A stretch of DNA of 9,990 nucleotides. It comes from an uncultured Veillonella sp. GTDB taxonomy: Bacteria; Bacillota_C; Negativicutes; Veillonellales; Veillonellaceae. Position numbers and translations under genes: made by a program. The stretch covers positions 1 to 9,990 of the forward strand of contig CAAFRK010000016.1 in assembly GCA_900765235.1 (NCBI GenBank), written 5' to 3'. The notes below the pieces were generated by a model. It was given only the letters and a program-made list of their open reading frames with translations, was not told the DNA's origin and ran no database searches. The stretch's first letter is position 1. Every line of letters begins with the position of its first letter. Shown one piece after another: positions 1 to 7,046 of this stretch.

Positions 1-67
1 AGGATTCAATAATATCGCGTAGATCCATACGTATAAGGGATTCATCATCCACTATTAAAACGCGCAT
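1..67 (-). CDS. Response regulator, N-terminal fragment (probable ANTAR-type, PdtaR/EutV-like)
   Basis: Only the first 22 codons are in the window; the gene continues below position 1. The ATG at 67-65 follows the kinase stop codon with no gap. AAGGAG at 79-74 sits 6 bases upstream. The peptide starts MRVLIVDDESLIRMDLRDII, a typical receiver-domain first strand: the acidic pair DD at residues 7-8 helps bind Mg2+, and the ESLIRMDL helix is the form usual in regulators that carry a C-terminal ANTAR RNA-binding domain. The receiver call is seen in the sequence. The ANTAR call is inferred from the helix style and from the partner kinase, because the output domain is outside the window. If correct, it would accept phosphate from the adjacent kinase and act on RNA hairpins to prevent transcription termination. 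A DNA-binding output domain cannot be excluded. Confidence 0.8.
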   Translation of the reverse strand, partial: MRVLIVDDESLIRMDLRDIIES

Positions 68-1456
68 TTACTTCTCCTTCTTCATATGTATTGTTACTAG
101 TACACCAACATCTGTATTTTCTACAGATAATTTACCTTTTAACTCATGGGTAACTAAATTATTAATGATAGTTAATCCTAATCGCTTGTTGGAATTAATA
201 GAAAACTCTGGAGGCAACCCTTTACCCGTATCAGAAAAAGCTAATACAATATATTCCTCTGAATCTGTAACAGCTAAACGAATCTCTCCATTTTTACCAT
301 CTAAGCCATGTTCAAGGCTATTGGTAATTAGCTCATTAATTATGAGGGATACATAACTTGCCATATGAGAGGAAATCAACATATCCTCTCCACTATAGGT
401 AAACGTAACATCTTGGTCTTGTCGAACCATACTCATACGCAATAAGCGACATAGCTCGTCATAAATTGATCGGATACCTATATAATCCTCGTCATAATGG
501 GATACAATATCGTGAACTAATGCCATACTTTCAATACGATTTATTCCCTCTTGCAAGGCTTGTTTAACCTCCGGCAAGCTAGAACGTCTAGCCTCCATAC
601 GCAACAATCCAGCTACGGTTTGTAAATTATTTTTTACGCGGTGATGAACCTCTTTAATAATCGAGTTCTTTACCAGTAATTCTTGTTGCTGCTTACTTTC
701 ACGGGTACAATCGTGAAGCACGAGGAAACAACGGGTTTCATTACGCACCATAGCAATAGGAATCATATGTTGACGAATGACCATATCTTGATAGATCTCT
801 TCACTAGTATATATTGTTCTATCATCTAACACTTGTTGGATGGCTGAAACTTTTAAGGTACTGCTATAAATTGATGAGCCCACAAGTCGTCGGTCAAATC
901 CTAGCAAATCTACTAGTTGTACTGCAGATTCATTACCATAGAGAATTTTATGAGAATCATCAAAGATGATTAAACCGTCAAAATATGATATAGGTTCGTA
1001 CGATTGTATTTGCTCATCCGTAGCAGTCAGCATAAGCCGTTGCATCGTATCTGACAAGGTATACTCTTGCTCATATTGCTCTATCTTAATAGACGGAGAC
1101 ACGGTAAAAGCAATTCCCCCAATAATACGCCCACCATTATCTACAACGGGAAAAACATGTTGTCGTTGATCATGTTCTACCCCAATAAGCGGTTGTCCAT
1201 TTTCCATCATAGAATGCCATGTATTATTCCCTTTTACCTGTCGAGTAATAACACCTTGCTCACTTCGTTCAATACACAGCATATCAGCACGATGATGCAT
1301 AATACCTTGTGAGGACTCTAGAAGGGGTGTAAAAATCTGTATCCTTTGACGGGTCAATGACTCGCCAAAGGATATAAGTTTACTAATATGCTCTAGTAAT
1401 GAGGTTTGTAAAGGACCTAATGGTGTTGTATTTAAAATATCTTGACCGATATCCAC
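68..1456 (-). CDS. Cytosolic sensor histidine kinase, HisKA_2 family (PdtaS/EutW-like)
   Basis: A 462-residue kinase that should phosphorylate the response regulator encoded immediately downstream. Residues about 5-125 look like the GAF-type H_kinase_N sensor domain of PdtaS/EutW kinases. About 155-255 is PAS-like (YFDGLIIFDDSHKILYGN). The dimerisation and phosphoacceptor region has EVHHRVKNNLQ, with the His pair at 271-272. The ATPase domain shows NELITNSLEHG (N374), DTGKG (D409) and GLTIINNL. There is no signal peptide or membrane segment, so it is expected to sense a cytoplasmic signal, unknown here. The frame extends to a TTG at 1474 inside tsaD, but that codon has no ribosome site. The GTG at 1456 has AGAGGA at 1468-1463 with 7 bases spacing and lies 2 bases after the tsaD stop, so it is preferred. 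The family call is firm; the signal and regulon are unknown. Confidence 0.9.
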   Translation of the reverse strand: MDIGQDILNTTPLGPLQTSLLEHISKLISFGESLTRQRIQIFTPLLESSQGIMHHRADMLCIERSEQGVITRQVKGNNTWHSMMENGQPLIGVEHDQRQHVFPVVDNGGRIIGGIAFTVSPSIKIEQYEQEYTLSDTMQRLMLTATDEQIQSYEPISYFDGLIIFDDSHKILYGNESAVQLVDLLGFDRRLVGSSIYSSTLKVSAIQQVLDDRTIYTSEEIYQDMVIRQHMIPIAMVRNETRCFLVLHDCTRESKQQQELLVKNSIIKEVHHRVKNNLQTVAGLLRMEARRSSLPEVKQALQEGINRIESMALVHDIVSHYDEDYIGIRSIYDELCRLLRMSMVRQDQDVTFTYSGEDMLISSHMASYVSLIINELITNSLEHGLDGKNGEIRLAVTDSEEYIVLAFSDTGKGLPPEFSINSNKRLGLTIINNLVTHELKGKLSVENTDVGVLVTIHMKKEK

Positions 1457-1458
1457 GA

Positions 1459-2490
1459 TTAATCCTCTTTCCAAGATACATGACCAATTTCAACACTTGG
1501 TTTTGCATTCAATGTTAAATCTGCGAATTTACCAGCTTGGGCCATATAATAAGCGCGACAACCAATCATCGCCGCATTATCAGTGGACAAAATTTTATGG
1601 GGCTTGTAATATGTAAAACCTTCTTTTTCGCACATCTTTTGCAATGCTGTTTGTAAACCTTTATTAGCAGAAACGCCACCAGCTATGGTAATACGAGTTT
1701 CACCCAATGTATGCGCTGCATCTCGTGTTTTCTCAACTAATACATCCACAATCGCCTTTTGGAAGGACGCTGCAACGTCTGCTTGATTTATAGGTTCATT
1801 CTTTTGCTGCTTACTATTTAAATAGTTTAACACCGCAGATTTCAAGCCACTAAAACTGAATTCGAAATTACCAGGCTCACTCAAAGCCTTTGGAAATTCA
1901 ATAGCATCTGGATTGCCTTGAATTGCGAGGGCATCGATATGAGGGCCACCTGGGTATGGGAACCCCATAACACGAGCAATTTTATCAAATGCTTCCCCCG
2001 CTGCATCATCCCGAGTCTGTCCAAGGATATCAAACTCTTCATAGCCTTTTACATGCACTAACATGGTATGACCACCAGACACAACAAGACTCAAAAATGG
2101 AGGCTCCAATTCCGGATTAGCTAAGAAATTAGCAAAAATATGACCTTCCATATGGTGAACTGGAACCAAAGGAATACCTGTAGCAAAGGATAATCCCTTC
2201 GCAGCAGCTACACCAACCAATAATGCGCCTACAAGGCCTGGACCGTAGGTAACACCAATATGGTCGATATCTTGTAACGTCACATTTGCATCGCGCAGAG
2301 CTTGATCTATGACAGGTATGACTTGTTCTATATGATGGCGTGATGCAATTTCAGGTACAACACCACCAAATTTTCTATGAATAGGCACTTGGCTAGAAAT
2401 TACATTAGATAAAACAGTACGCCCATCCTTTAGGACGGATGCAGATGTTTCATCGCAACTACTTTCCAAGGCTAATGTGTATATACTCAT
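1459..2490 (-). CDS. tsaD: tRNA N6-adenosine threonylcarbamoyltransferase TsaD (Kae1/YgjD family)
   Basis: Catalytic subunit that transfers the threonylcarbamoyl group from its adenylate to A37 of ANN-decoding tRNAs, making t6A. It works in the cytoplasm with TsaB and TsaE. The 343-residue length is normal. Visible motifs are the ASKHA start ALESSCDETSAS (7-18), KFGGVVPEIASRHH (40-53), the metal site HMEGH with H113 and H117, SGGHT (138-142), YPGGP (179-183), and STDNAAMIG (302-310) with the third ligand D304. The ATG overlaps the rimI TGA (ATGA), with AGAGGA at 2502-2497, so it is translationally coupled. The gene closes the t6A cluster and is followed by a sensor kinase. No key residue is missing. 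Confidence 0.98.
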   Translation of the reverse strand: MSIYTLALESSCDETSASVLKDGRTVLSNVISSQVPIHRKFGGVVPEIASRHHIEQVIPVIDQALRDANVTLQDIDHIGVTYGPGLVGALLVGVAAAKGLSFATGIPLVPVHHMEGHIFANFLANPELEPPFLSLVVSGGHTMLVHVKGYEEFDILGQTRDDAAGEAFDKIARVMGFPYPGGPHIDALAIQGNPDAIEFPKALSEPGNFEFSFSGLKSAVLNYLNSKQQKNEPINQADVAASFQKAIVDVLVEKTRDAAHTLGETRITIAGGVSANKGLQTALQKMCEKEGFTYYKPHKILSTDNAAMIGCRAYYMAQAGKFADLTLNAKPSVEIGHVSWKED

Positions 2491-2936
2491 TCTATTTCCT
2501 CTGAAACGAGAGACATAATATAAGCATCCTCTTTTGGCTCTGAATAATAATCTTTGCGAATTCCTTTAACAGTAAATCCTAGATTTCTATACATTGCCAA
2601 GGCAGGTAAATTAGATATGCGTACCTCCAAGAAGATTTCATGCATCCCTCTATTCAAACATTCATCTATTAATTCTTTAGTAAGTTTTGAGCCATATCCC
2701 TTACCACGGGCGGAAGGTAGAATGGCAATATTCGTGATTTGTCCTTCATCGTATACGAGCCAAGCACCAGCATAGCCCACAATATGATTTTCTTCACAAA
2801 TAACCATATATAACTTATTATCGGCCCCTTCAAGTTCAGCAAGTACAGATTCCAAGCTCCATGGAACAGAAAAGGACTGTTGTTCTATATCATAAATGGC
2901 TTGAGCATCATCTACCGTAGCTAACCGAATCTCCAT
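2487..2936 (-). CDS. rimI: Ribosomal protein S18-alanine N-acetyltransferase-type GNAT enzyme RimI
   Basis: A 149-residue GNAT acetyltransferase that should use acetyl-CoA to acetylate a protein N-terminus, classically that of ribosomal protein S18. The acetyl-CoA loop is R77-G-K-G-Y-G82, preceded by the strand ITNIAILPSA. The segment FLEVRISNLPALAMYRNLGF (102-121) is the RimI signature; E104 and Y116 align by eye with the catalytic Glu and Tyr described for Salmonella RimI. The ATG shares one base with the tsaB stop (TAATG), with AGGAG at 2948-2944. It overlaps tsaD by 4 bases. Its position between tsaB and tsaD is conserved in Firmicutes. The real substrate in this organism may be broader than S18, since some bacterial RimI proteins acetylate other N-termini. 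Confidence 0.93.
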   Translation of the reverse strand: MEIRLATVDDAQAIYDIEQQSFSVPWSLESVLAELEGADNKLYMVICEENHIVGYAGAWLVYDEGQITNIAILPSARGKGYGSKLTKELIDECLNRGMHEIFLEVRISNLPALAMYRNLGFTVKGIRKDYYSEPKEDAYIMSLVSEEIE

Positions 2937-3694
2937 TATTCTACTCCTGCCGCTTCGGTGACAACAACTGTAGGATTTTGGTTTAACATGTCTGGATTAT
3001 CCTTATGTCGTTCCTCCCATAAAACCTCTGCTTCAGAGCGACGGATATAATAAGGAACCATATCCATTGGATCACATATCTCTTCACGGATAACTAAGTC
3101 GTGTCCCGCTAAAAGTAAAGAGCTAGCTTTGGGAATGCGTTGTGAAATATCTAGAATAGTCAAATTAGTATCGTTTTCATCTAATAGCTTTTCAATGCGC
3201 TTGATACCATCACCCAAGAATAAAACCTCTTCCTTTGTTTCTCGGAACTTTTCTAATAAATCACTAGCCGCAATAACAAACGGTTCCGCTTTACATACTA
3301 GCTCATTGTTTTCATATTGATATAGACCAGCATATACATGCTTTTTCTGAGCATCGATAACAGTACAGATAGTTCTATTTGTATATGAAACATTATGAGC
3401 CAAACTATCCATGGTCATCACACCATACAATGGAATTTGTAAGGCATAAGCCATAGCTTTTGCAGTCCCCATACCTATACGCAATCCCGTAAATGAACCA
3501 GGACCAATGCTAACTATAATACCTTTTAGTTCATTCTTTTTTACTTGTGAGGCTCGCAACAACATGTCAATGTGAGGTATTAGCTGCTCAGAATGAGTTA
3601 ATCCCGCTTGAATAGTTAGTTCACCAATCAAGTTTGTTTCATCCATTAAGGCCACACTCGATACGAGCGAACTTGTCTCAATTCCCAACCACAT
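2936..3694 (-). CDS. tsaB: tRNA threonylcarbamoyladenosine biosynthesis protein TsaB (YeaZ family)
   Basis: A 252-residue ASKHA-fold partner of TsaD. It lacks catalytic activity itself; it dimerises with TsaD and with TsaE helps form the active t6A complex in the cytoplasm. The N-terminus MWLGIETSS matches the family, and the signature GPGSFTGLR is at 64-72, followed by GMGTAKAMAYALQIPL. The C-terminal part is more divergent, as is usual in TsaB, and carries YYIRRSEAEVLW near the end. The ATG has a strong AGGAGG at 3705-3700 with 5 bases spacing. The first 17 bases overlap the end of tsaE in another frame, which suggests translational coupling. Confidence 0.96.
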   Translation of the reverse strand: MWLGIETSSLVSSVALMDETNLIGELTIQAGLTHSEQLIPHIDMLLRASQVKKNELKGIIVSIGPGSFTGLRIGMGTAKAMAYALQIPLYGVMTMDSLAHNVSYTNRTICTVIDAQKKHVYAGLYQYENNELVCKAEPFVIAASDLLEKFRETKEEVLFLGDGIKRIEKLLDENDTNLTILDISQRIPKASSLLLAGHDLVIREEICDPMDMVPYYIRRSEAEVLWEERHKDNPDMLNQNPTVVVTEAAGVE

Positions 3695-4172
3695 ATGGGC
3701 CTCCTATATCTACTAAATCATCTTTTGTAAGATAATCACTACTTAACGTAATGGATCGGCTTGTATCATCAATACGAGTTAAATATATCCATAATGTTTC
3801 ATCTGGTAATTCATCAGAAAATTTATCAGCCCACTCCACAATGGATACACAGTCCTCTGTATATTCGTAAAAGCCAATATTTTCTAGTTCACTTATATCA
3901 TCTAACCGATATACATCAAAATGATATAAATGTGTTCTATCAACATCGTAAGTATTCATGATGGCAAACGTAGGGCTAGTAATCTCCTCTGTAACGCCAA
4001 ACCCTTTCGCAATGCCTTGGGATAGATGTGTTTTTCCGGTCCCCAAATCACCAATTAAGGCAATACATAAAGGGTCACCACTTTGTTTGACCCATTTGCC
4101 TAATAATTGTCCAAATTGTTGTGTATCTTCAACTGTATGAGTCTCTAATTGAACCTGTGCCTTATGATTCAT
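3678..4172 (-). CDS. tsaE: tRNA threonylcarbamoyladenosine biosynthesis ATPase TsaE (YjeE family)
   Basis: A 164-residue P-loop ATPase needed for the t6A cycle through the TsaB-TsaD complex. It shows Walker A GDLGTGKT (41-48), the family switch SPTFAIMNTY (66-75), LYHFDVYRL (82-90) and IVEWADKF (111-118). The length is typical. The ATG at 4172 lies 11 bases inside the end of thiL. Its ribosome site is weak: AAGGA at 4190-4186 sits about 13 bases upstream, longer than ideal. No better in-frame start was found, so expression probably depends on coupling to thiL translation. The function call is firm from the motifs and gene order. Confidence 0.96.
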   Translation of the reverse strand: MNHKAQVQLETHTVEDTQQFGQLLGKWVKQSGDPLCIALIGDLGTGKTHLSQGIAKGFGVTEEITSPTFAIMNTYDVDRTHLYHFDVYRLDDISELENIGFYEYTEDCVSIVEWADKFSDELPDETLWIYLTRIDDTSRSITLSSDYLTKDDLVDIGGPYVVGN

Positions 4173-5142
4173 GAAAATGATTATATCCTTTCGCTTCTAT
4201 GGTCTTAATCGTTTTATCCGGTGTTACCATCTGCACCTGAGCTGATCCAGATACAACTTCACCAATTATTGTAATGCCTGCTAAATTCTCTAATTTAGGA
4301 AGCAATGATTTAGGAGCCGTGAATACTAGTTGAAAGTCCTCGCCACCATACAATGCATAATCTACTGGATTAGTCTGCAAATACTTAGCTAATTCATAAG
4401 TCTCCTCATGTAGTGGAATAGCTTTTTCCTCTATGACAATAGATACATTGCTAGCCGATGCAATTTCATTTAATTCACTACCGAGACCATCACTTATATC
4501 ATTCATACTATGAATACCTAATTGTCTCAATTGTTGGCCCAATTCTATTTGTGGATCTGGACGTTGATGACCAACCTTGGTCATATGATAACCATCTAAA
4601 TTATATGATAAGGCGCCCAAACCTGTAGCAGCATAACCTACGTAATTTGTAATACCCACAATATCACCTACTTGCGCACCGCTACGCATAATAGCAGTTC
4701 CTTTAGGGACATCACCAATAATTGTTACAGTCCACACCATGGGCCCTTCCGTACGCACCGTATCCCCACCAAGTATATTAAGATGATATTTTGCGCATTG
4801 ATCTTTTATACCTCTATAAACTTCATCAAGAATAGCCGTATCAACATATTCAGGTGCCGCCACAGATAGCACAATTTGACGAGGAGTACCACCCATAGCA
4901 GCAATATCACTCAAATTGGCCGTCATGAGACGATAGCCTACATCATAAGGTTTCATATAGCGAAAGCTAAAATGAACACCTTCCACCATCGTATCTGTAC
5001 TAATTAGCTGATCTGTTTCATCTGTAGCACGATACACTGCGCAATCATCACCAATCCCTGTAATTACAGTGCTCGGATCATATATTGTATCATTTTGAAT
5101 GTGGCTTATGAAATTAAATTCCCCTACCTCTTTTAATTGCAT
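4162..5142 (-). CDS. thiL: Thiamine-monophosphate kinase ThiL
   Basis: Phosphorylates thiamine monophosphate to thiamine diphosphate with ATP, the last step of de novo cofactor synthesis. With the ATG at 5142 the protein is 326 residues, about the length of E. coli ThiL. The PurM-like fold motifs are all present: EVGEFNFI (5-12), GIGDDCAV (29-36), STDTMVEGVHF (49-59), NLSDIAAMGG (76-85), GGDTVR (125-130), MNDISDGL (213-220), YGGEDFQL (265-272), and a C-terminal GYNHF. The frame stays open to an ATG at 5187, but that codon lies inside the likely promoter, and the ThiL family begins near MQLKEVGEF. AGGTGA at 5152-5147 supports the internal start, at a rather short 4 bases. This is the first gene of the thiL-tsaE-tsaB-rimI-tsaD cluster. 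Confidence 0.97.
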   Translation of the reverse strand: MQLKEVGEFNFISHIQNDTIYDPSTVITGIGDDCAVYRATDETDQLISTDTMVEGVHFSFRYMKPYDVGYRLMTANLSDIAAMGGTPRQIVLSVAAPEYVDTAILDEVYRGIKDQCAKYHLNILGGDTVRTEGPMVWTVTIIGDVPKGTAIMRSGAQVGDIVGITNYVGYAATGLGALSYNLDGYHMTKVGHQRPDPQIELGQQLRQLGIHSMNDISDGLGSELNEIASASNVSIVIEEKAIPLHEETYELAKYLQTNPVDYALYGGEDFQLVFTAPKSLLPKLENLAGITIIGEVVSGSAQVQMVTPDKTIKTIEAKGYNHFHES

Positions 5143-5172
5143 CTCATCACCTGGCTTCCGATTAGTATACAT

Positions 5173-5200
5173 ATTGTATTGTAACATATATAAAAGACAA
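5173..5200 (-). promoter_or_regulatory. Candidate sigma-A type promoter of the thiL-tsaEB-rimI-tsaD operon
   Basis: On the minus strand TTGTCT (5200-5195) is followed after 16 bases by TACAAT (5178-5173). An overlapping extended -10, TGTTACAAT, is at 5185-5177 counting its TG, with the first TACAAT at 5183-5178. Either would start transcription about 20-30 bases before the thiL ATG at 5142. The -35 element lies in the T-rich tail of the terminator above it. Predicted from consensus only. Confidence 0.55.
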
Positions 5201-5239
5201 CAAAAATAGCAGATAGTTGATATATCAACTATCTGCTAT
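5195..5239 (-). terminator. Rho-independent terminator after the GerMN lipoprotein gene
   Basis: Positions 5206-5239 form a perfect 34-base palindrome with half-site ATAGCAGATAGTTGATA, which folds as a long stem with a tight loop in RNA. In minus-strand RNA it is followed at once by five U residues (5206-5202) and then a further U-rich stretch. It sits 17 bases past the GerMN stop codon at 5257. On the plus strand no T-run follows directly, so it seems one-directional. The stem is unusually AT-rich for a terminator but long. Confidence 0.8.
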
Positions 5240-5256
5240 CAATGAGCCTAATATAA

Positions 5257-5817
5257 TTATTTTTTAATTAGGTTTGTCATCCGTTTAACAGGATCTTTCG
5301 TATCAAAGGAACCTACAGTAAGAACCTTTTTACCATTATTAACGAAGAGAACGCCATTAATATTATCAAAGGATGTCAATGTATTTACAATGGCAGCCAT
5401 TTGCAATTTAACAGTTAAGTCCCCACCATTACCTTTTACGAAAGCGTCATTCACTTCTACAGAAGCAATGCCGTCCTTTACAGTAACAGATGTGATTTCA
5501 ATATCCTTAGAGAATACTGGATATTTTTGTGCTCTATCAGCTTTTAACATCGCTAGAAGAGCGGCTTTAGGCGTTACTTTATCCGCCTCCATCTCAACGG
5601 TTGATTGTGTTACCCCTGAGCCATCCTCTGTTGGAACAAAGAAGACCATCTTAACCTTTTCTTGAGATACTTTCGTTGTTTCTGCATCCTTATTGACTTT
5701 CGTCTCTTGCACAGGTTCACTTTTACCTGTTGTAGGAGCTTGATTAGGTGTACAACCCGCTGCAAATGCAAGCAAACCTACGCAGAGGATCGACAGAACT
5801 TGTTTACGTAATTTCAT
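5257..5817 (-). CDS. GerMN-domain lipoprotein
   Basis: A 186-residue exported lipoprotein of unknown exact role. The N-terminus has positive residues (MKLRKQ), a hydrophobic core and a lipobox-like AAGC with the lipidated Cys at 22. A polar linker rich in Thr, Lys, Gln and Glu spans 23-55. Residues about 57-170 fit one GerMN (sporulation/spore germination) domain: VKMVFFVPTEDGSG, the TPKAALLAML helix and SVEVNDAFV. Bacillus GerM has two such domains, so this is a single-domain form. The ATG has GGAGG at 5829-5825 and lies 3 bases after the amidase stop, so the two exported proteins are probably made together and may act together at the cell wall. GerMN domains also occur in non-spore-formers; no spore link is shown here. 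Confidence 0.85.
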   Translation of the reverse strand: MKLRKQVLSILCVGLLAFAAGCTPNQAPTTGKSEPVQETKVNKDAETTKVSQEKVKMVFFVPTEDGSGVTQSTVEMEADKVTPKAALLAMLKADRAQKYPVFSKDIEITSVTVKDGIASVEVNDAFVKGNGGDLTVKLQMAAIVNTLTSFDNINGVLFVNNGKKVLTVGSFDTKDPVKRMTNLIKK

Positions 5818-5820
5818 CGA

Positions 5821-6918
5821 TTAACCTCCAAAGTAACTAGCAATACCATTGGCAATGCGATTTGCAAAGTCTTCTTGTGTTTGAGGAGATTGCAATACAC
5901 GTTCTTCATTAGGGTTGGAAATAAAACCAAGCTCTACAAGAACTGCAGGCATGTTAGAATGTCTCAACACATATAAGTTACCTTCTTGAATGCCACGGTC
6001 ACCATTGAAACCTGGAACGCTAGCAATTTGAGATTGTACCTTTTGTGCTAATCGAGCATCATTGCCTGTTTTACTATAGTAGTATGTTGCAATACCACCA
6101 ACACTTGGGTTGTTGAATGCGTTAATATGCACACTGATGAGCGCATCAGAATTGCTACGGTTTGCTACGTTAACACGAGCACCCAATTCATCAACACCAC
6201 TTGCATTAGGACCGTATACGTCTACGTCTGTAGTACGAGTCATAAGCACTTTAGCGCCACGATTTTCTAGAGCTTTTTTCAAGTACATAGAAATCGGTAG
6301 TGTAATATTTTTCTCTTGTACACCATGCGGCCCAACGGCACCAGAGTCACTACCACCATGACCTGGGTCAATCGTAATTGTTTTACCAGATAGACCACCG
6401 CTAATAGAATAATTACCGGATCCTGTTGGCATATTTTTCGCAGGATGTGCAGAAGGAGATGGACGTTTGCCATAATAAGCAGGTTTAGGTGCCACACCTT
6501 TTTTCTGTACATCTACAACGATGCGATACGGTTTCTGATTAACCGTATCTTTCTTTAGGGAAAATACCTTTACATCACTCGTATCGATAGATGAAGGTGT
6601 CTTGATTGTTACCTTCACATCTCTGCCATCTTCTGTGAGTCTAGCAGAACTAGCTATGCTAGAGTCCATATTGATATTCGCTTTAGCAGTTTTTAGCTTT
6701 GTGTTCTTTAAGGTAACAGTCGTCGTTTTCCCATCTTTGCTAATCGATGCAGACGCTTTTACCGGTGCTGACAAATCCATAACCATACGAACATATGGTA
6801 CCGGTGCATCAGTTCGTGTCACCCATCGAGCATCTTCAAGATTAGCTGCCTTTGCTTGAGTCAAGAATAGTGGTATCGCCATCAAGACAGCAAGGCACAT
6901 AAAAAATAGTTTACGCAA
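5821..6918 (-). CDS. Exported N-acetylmuramoyl-L-alanine amidase (AMIN + Amidase_3, AmiC-like)
   Basis: A zinc peptidoglycan hydrolase that cuts between MurNAc and the stem peptide, acting outside the cytoplasmic membrane. Numbering from the TTG at 6918, residues 1-24 are a signal peptide ending TQAKA. About 30-140 resembles an AMIN envelope-targeting domain. A Pro/Gly/Ser linker spans 145-177. The Amidase_3 domain (178-365) has TIDPGHGG with H187, QEKN with E202, SVHINAF with H264, and the catalytic LVELGFISN with E329. A longer reading starts at GTG 6927, but that codon overlaps the Shine-Dalgarno site GGAG (6930-6927), which is spaced 8 bases from the TTG; the TTG start is preferred. Co-transcription with the GerMN lipoprotein is likely. 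Similar enzymes act in daughter-cell separation; that role is inferred. Confidence 0.93.
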   Translation of the reverse strand: MRKLFFMCLAVLMAIPLFLTQAKAANLEDARWVTRTDAPVPYVRMVMDLSAPVKASASISKDGKTTTVTLKNTKLKTAKANINMDSSIASSARLTEDGRDVKVTIKTPSSIDTSDVKVFSLKKDTVNQKPYRIVVDVQKKGVAPKPAYYGKRPSPSAHPAKNMPTGSGNYSISGGLSGKTITIDPGHGGSDSGAVGPHGVQEKNITLPISMYLKKALENRGAKVLMTRTTDVDVYGPNASGVDELGARVNVANRSNSDALISVHINAFNNPSVGGIATYYYSKTGNDARLAQKVQSQIASVPGFNGDRGIQEGNLYVLRHSNMPAVLVELGFISNPNEERVLQSPQTQEDFANRIANGIASYFGG

Positions 6919-6972
6919 TACATTCACTCCAATCTAACTGACATACGTAGTGTCCAAACCATAGAGATGAGT

Positions 6973-7004
6973 CGATGATATCTTTGTGAATCAAAGTCTC
7001 ATCG
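6973..7004 (-). repeat. Imperfect hairpin in the amidase leader
   Basis: The arms CGATGA/TCATCG (6973-6978 with 6999-7004) and CTTTG/CAAAG (6982-6986 with 6992-6996) enclose a 5-base loop, separated by a 3/2 internal bulge, for 11 base pairs in total. A second copy of one arm, GATGAG at 6966-6971, can pair with CTCATC at 6998-7003, giving a competing fold. There is no T-run after it on the minus strand, so it is not a standard terminator. Confidence 0.5.
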
Positions 7005-7008
7005 TTCC

Positions 7009-7046
7009 AATCTATCCATAAACTAATGTTAGATTATAGATAGATT
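7009..7046 (-). repeat. 38-base imperfect inverted repeat in the amidase leader
   Basis: AATCTATC (7009-7016) pairs with GATAGATT (7039-7046), ATAA (7018-7021) with TTAT (7034-7037), and CTAA (7023-7026) with TTAG (7029-7032). Two single mismatches and a central TG make it exactly symmetrical about 7027/7028, with 16 paired positions. It could be an RNA stem in the leader or a DNA operator. Confidence 0.5.

Noticed and set aside
966..1312. Plus-strand open frames opposite the kinase gene
   Set aside because: They lack ribosome sites and overlap a clearly conserved gene on the other strand. All plus-strand frames in the window were rejected for the same reason.
5206..5239. Palindrome as a bidirectional terminator or mobile-element end
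   Set aside because: No T-run follows directly on the plus strand, there is no plus-strand gene to end, and no transposase or target duplication is present.
6279..6512. 77-codon open frame on the minus strand inside the amidase gene
   Set aside because: It lies wholly within the amidase coding sequence in another frame and the protein resembles nothing known to me; it is a shadow frame.
6973..7046. The two leader hairpins as an ANTAR (EutV/PdtaR) target
   Set aside because: ANTAR targets need paired hairpins with six-base loops carrying A at position 1 and G at position 4. The loops here are ATTCA (5 bases) and a tight CA or AACATT, neither of which fits.
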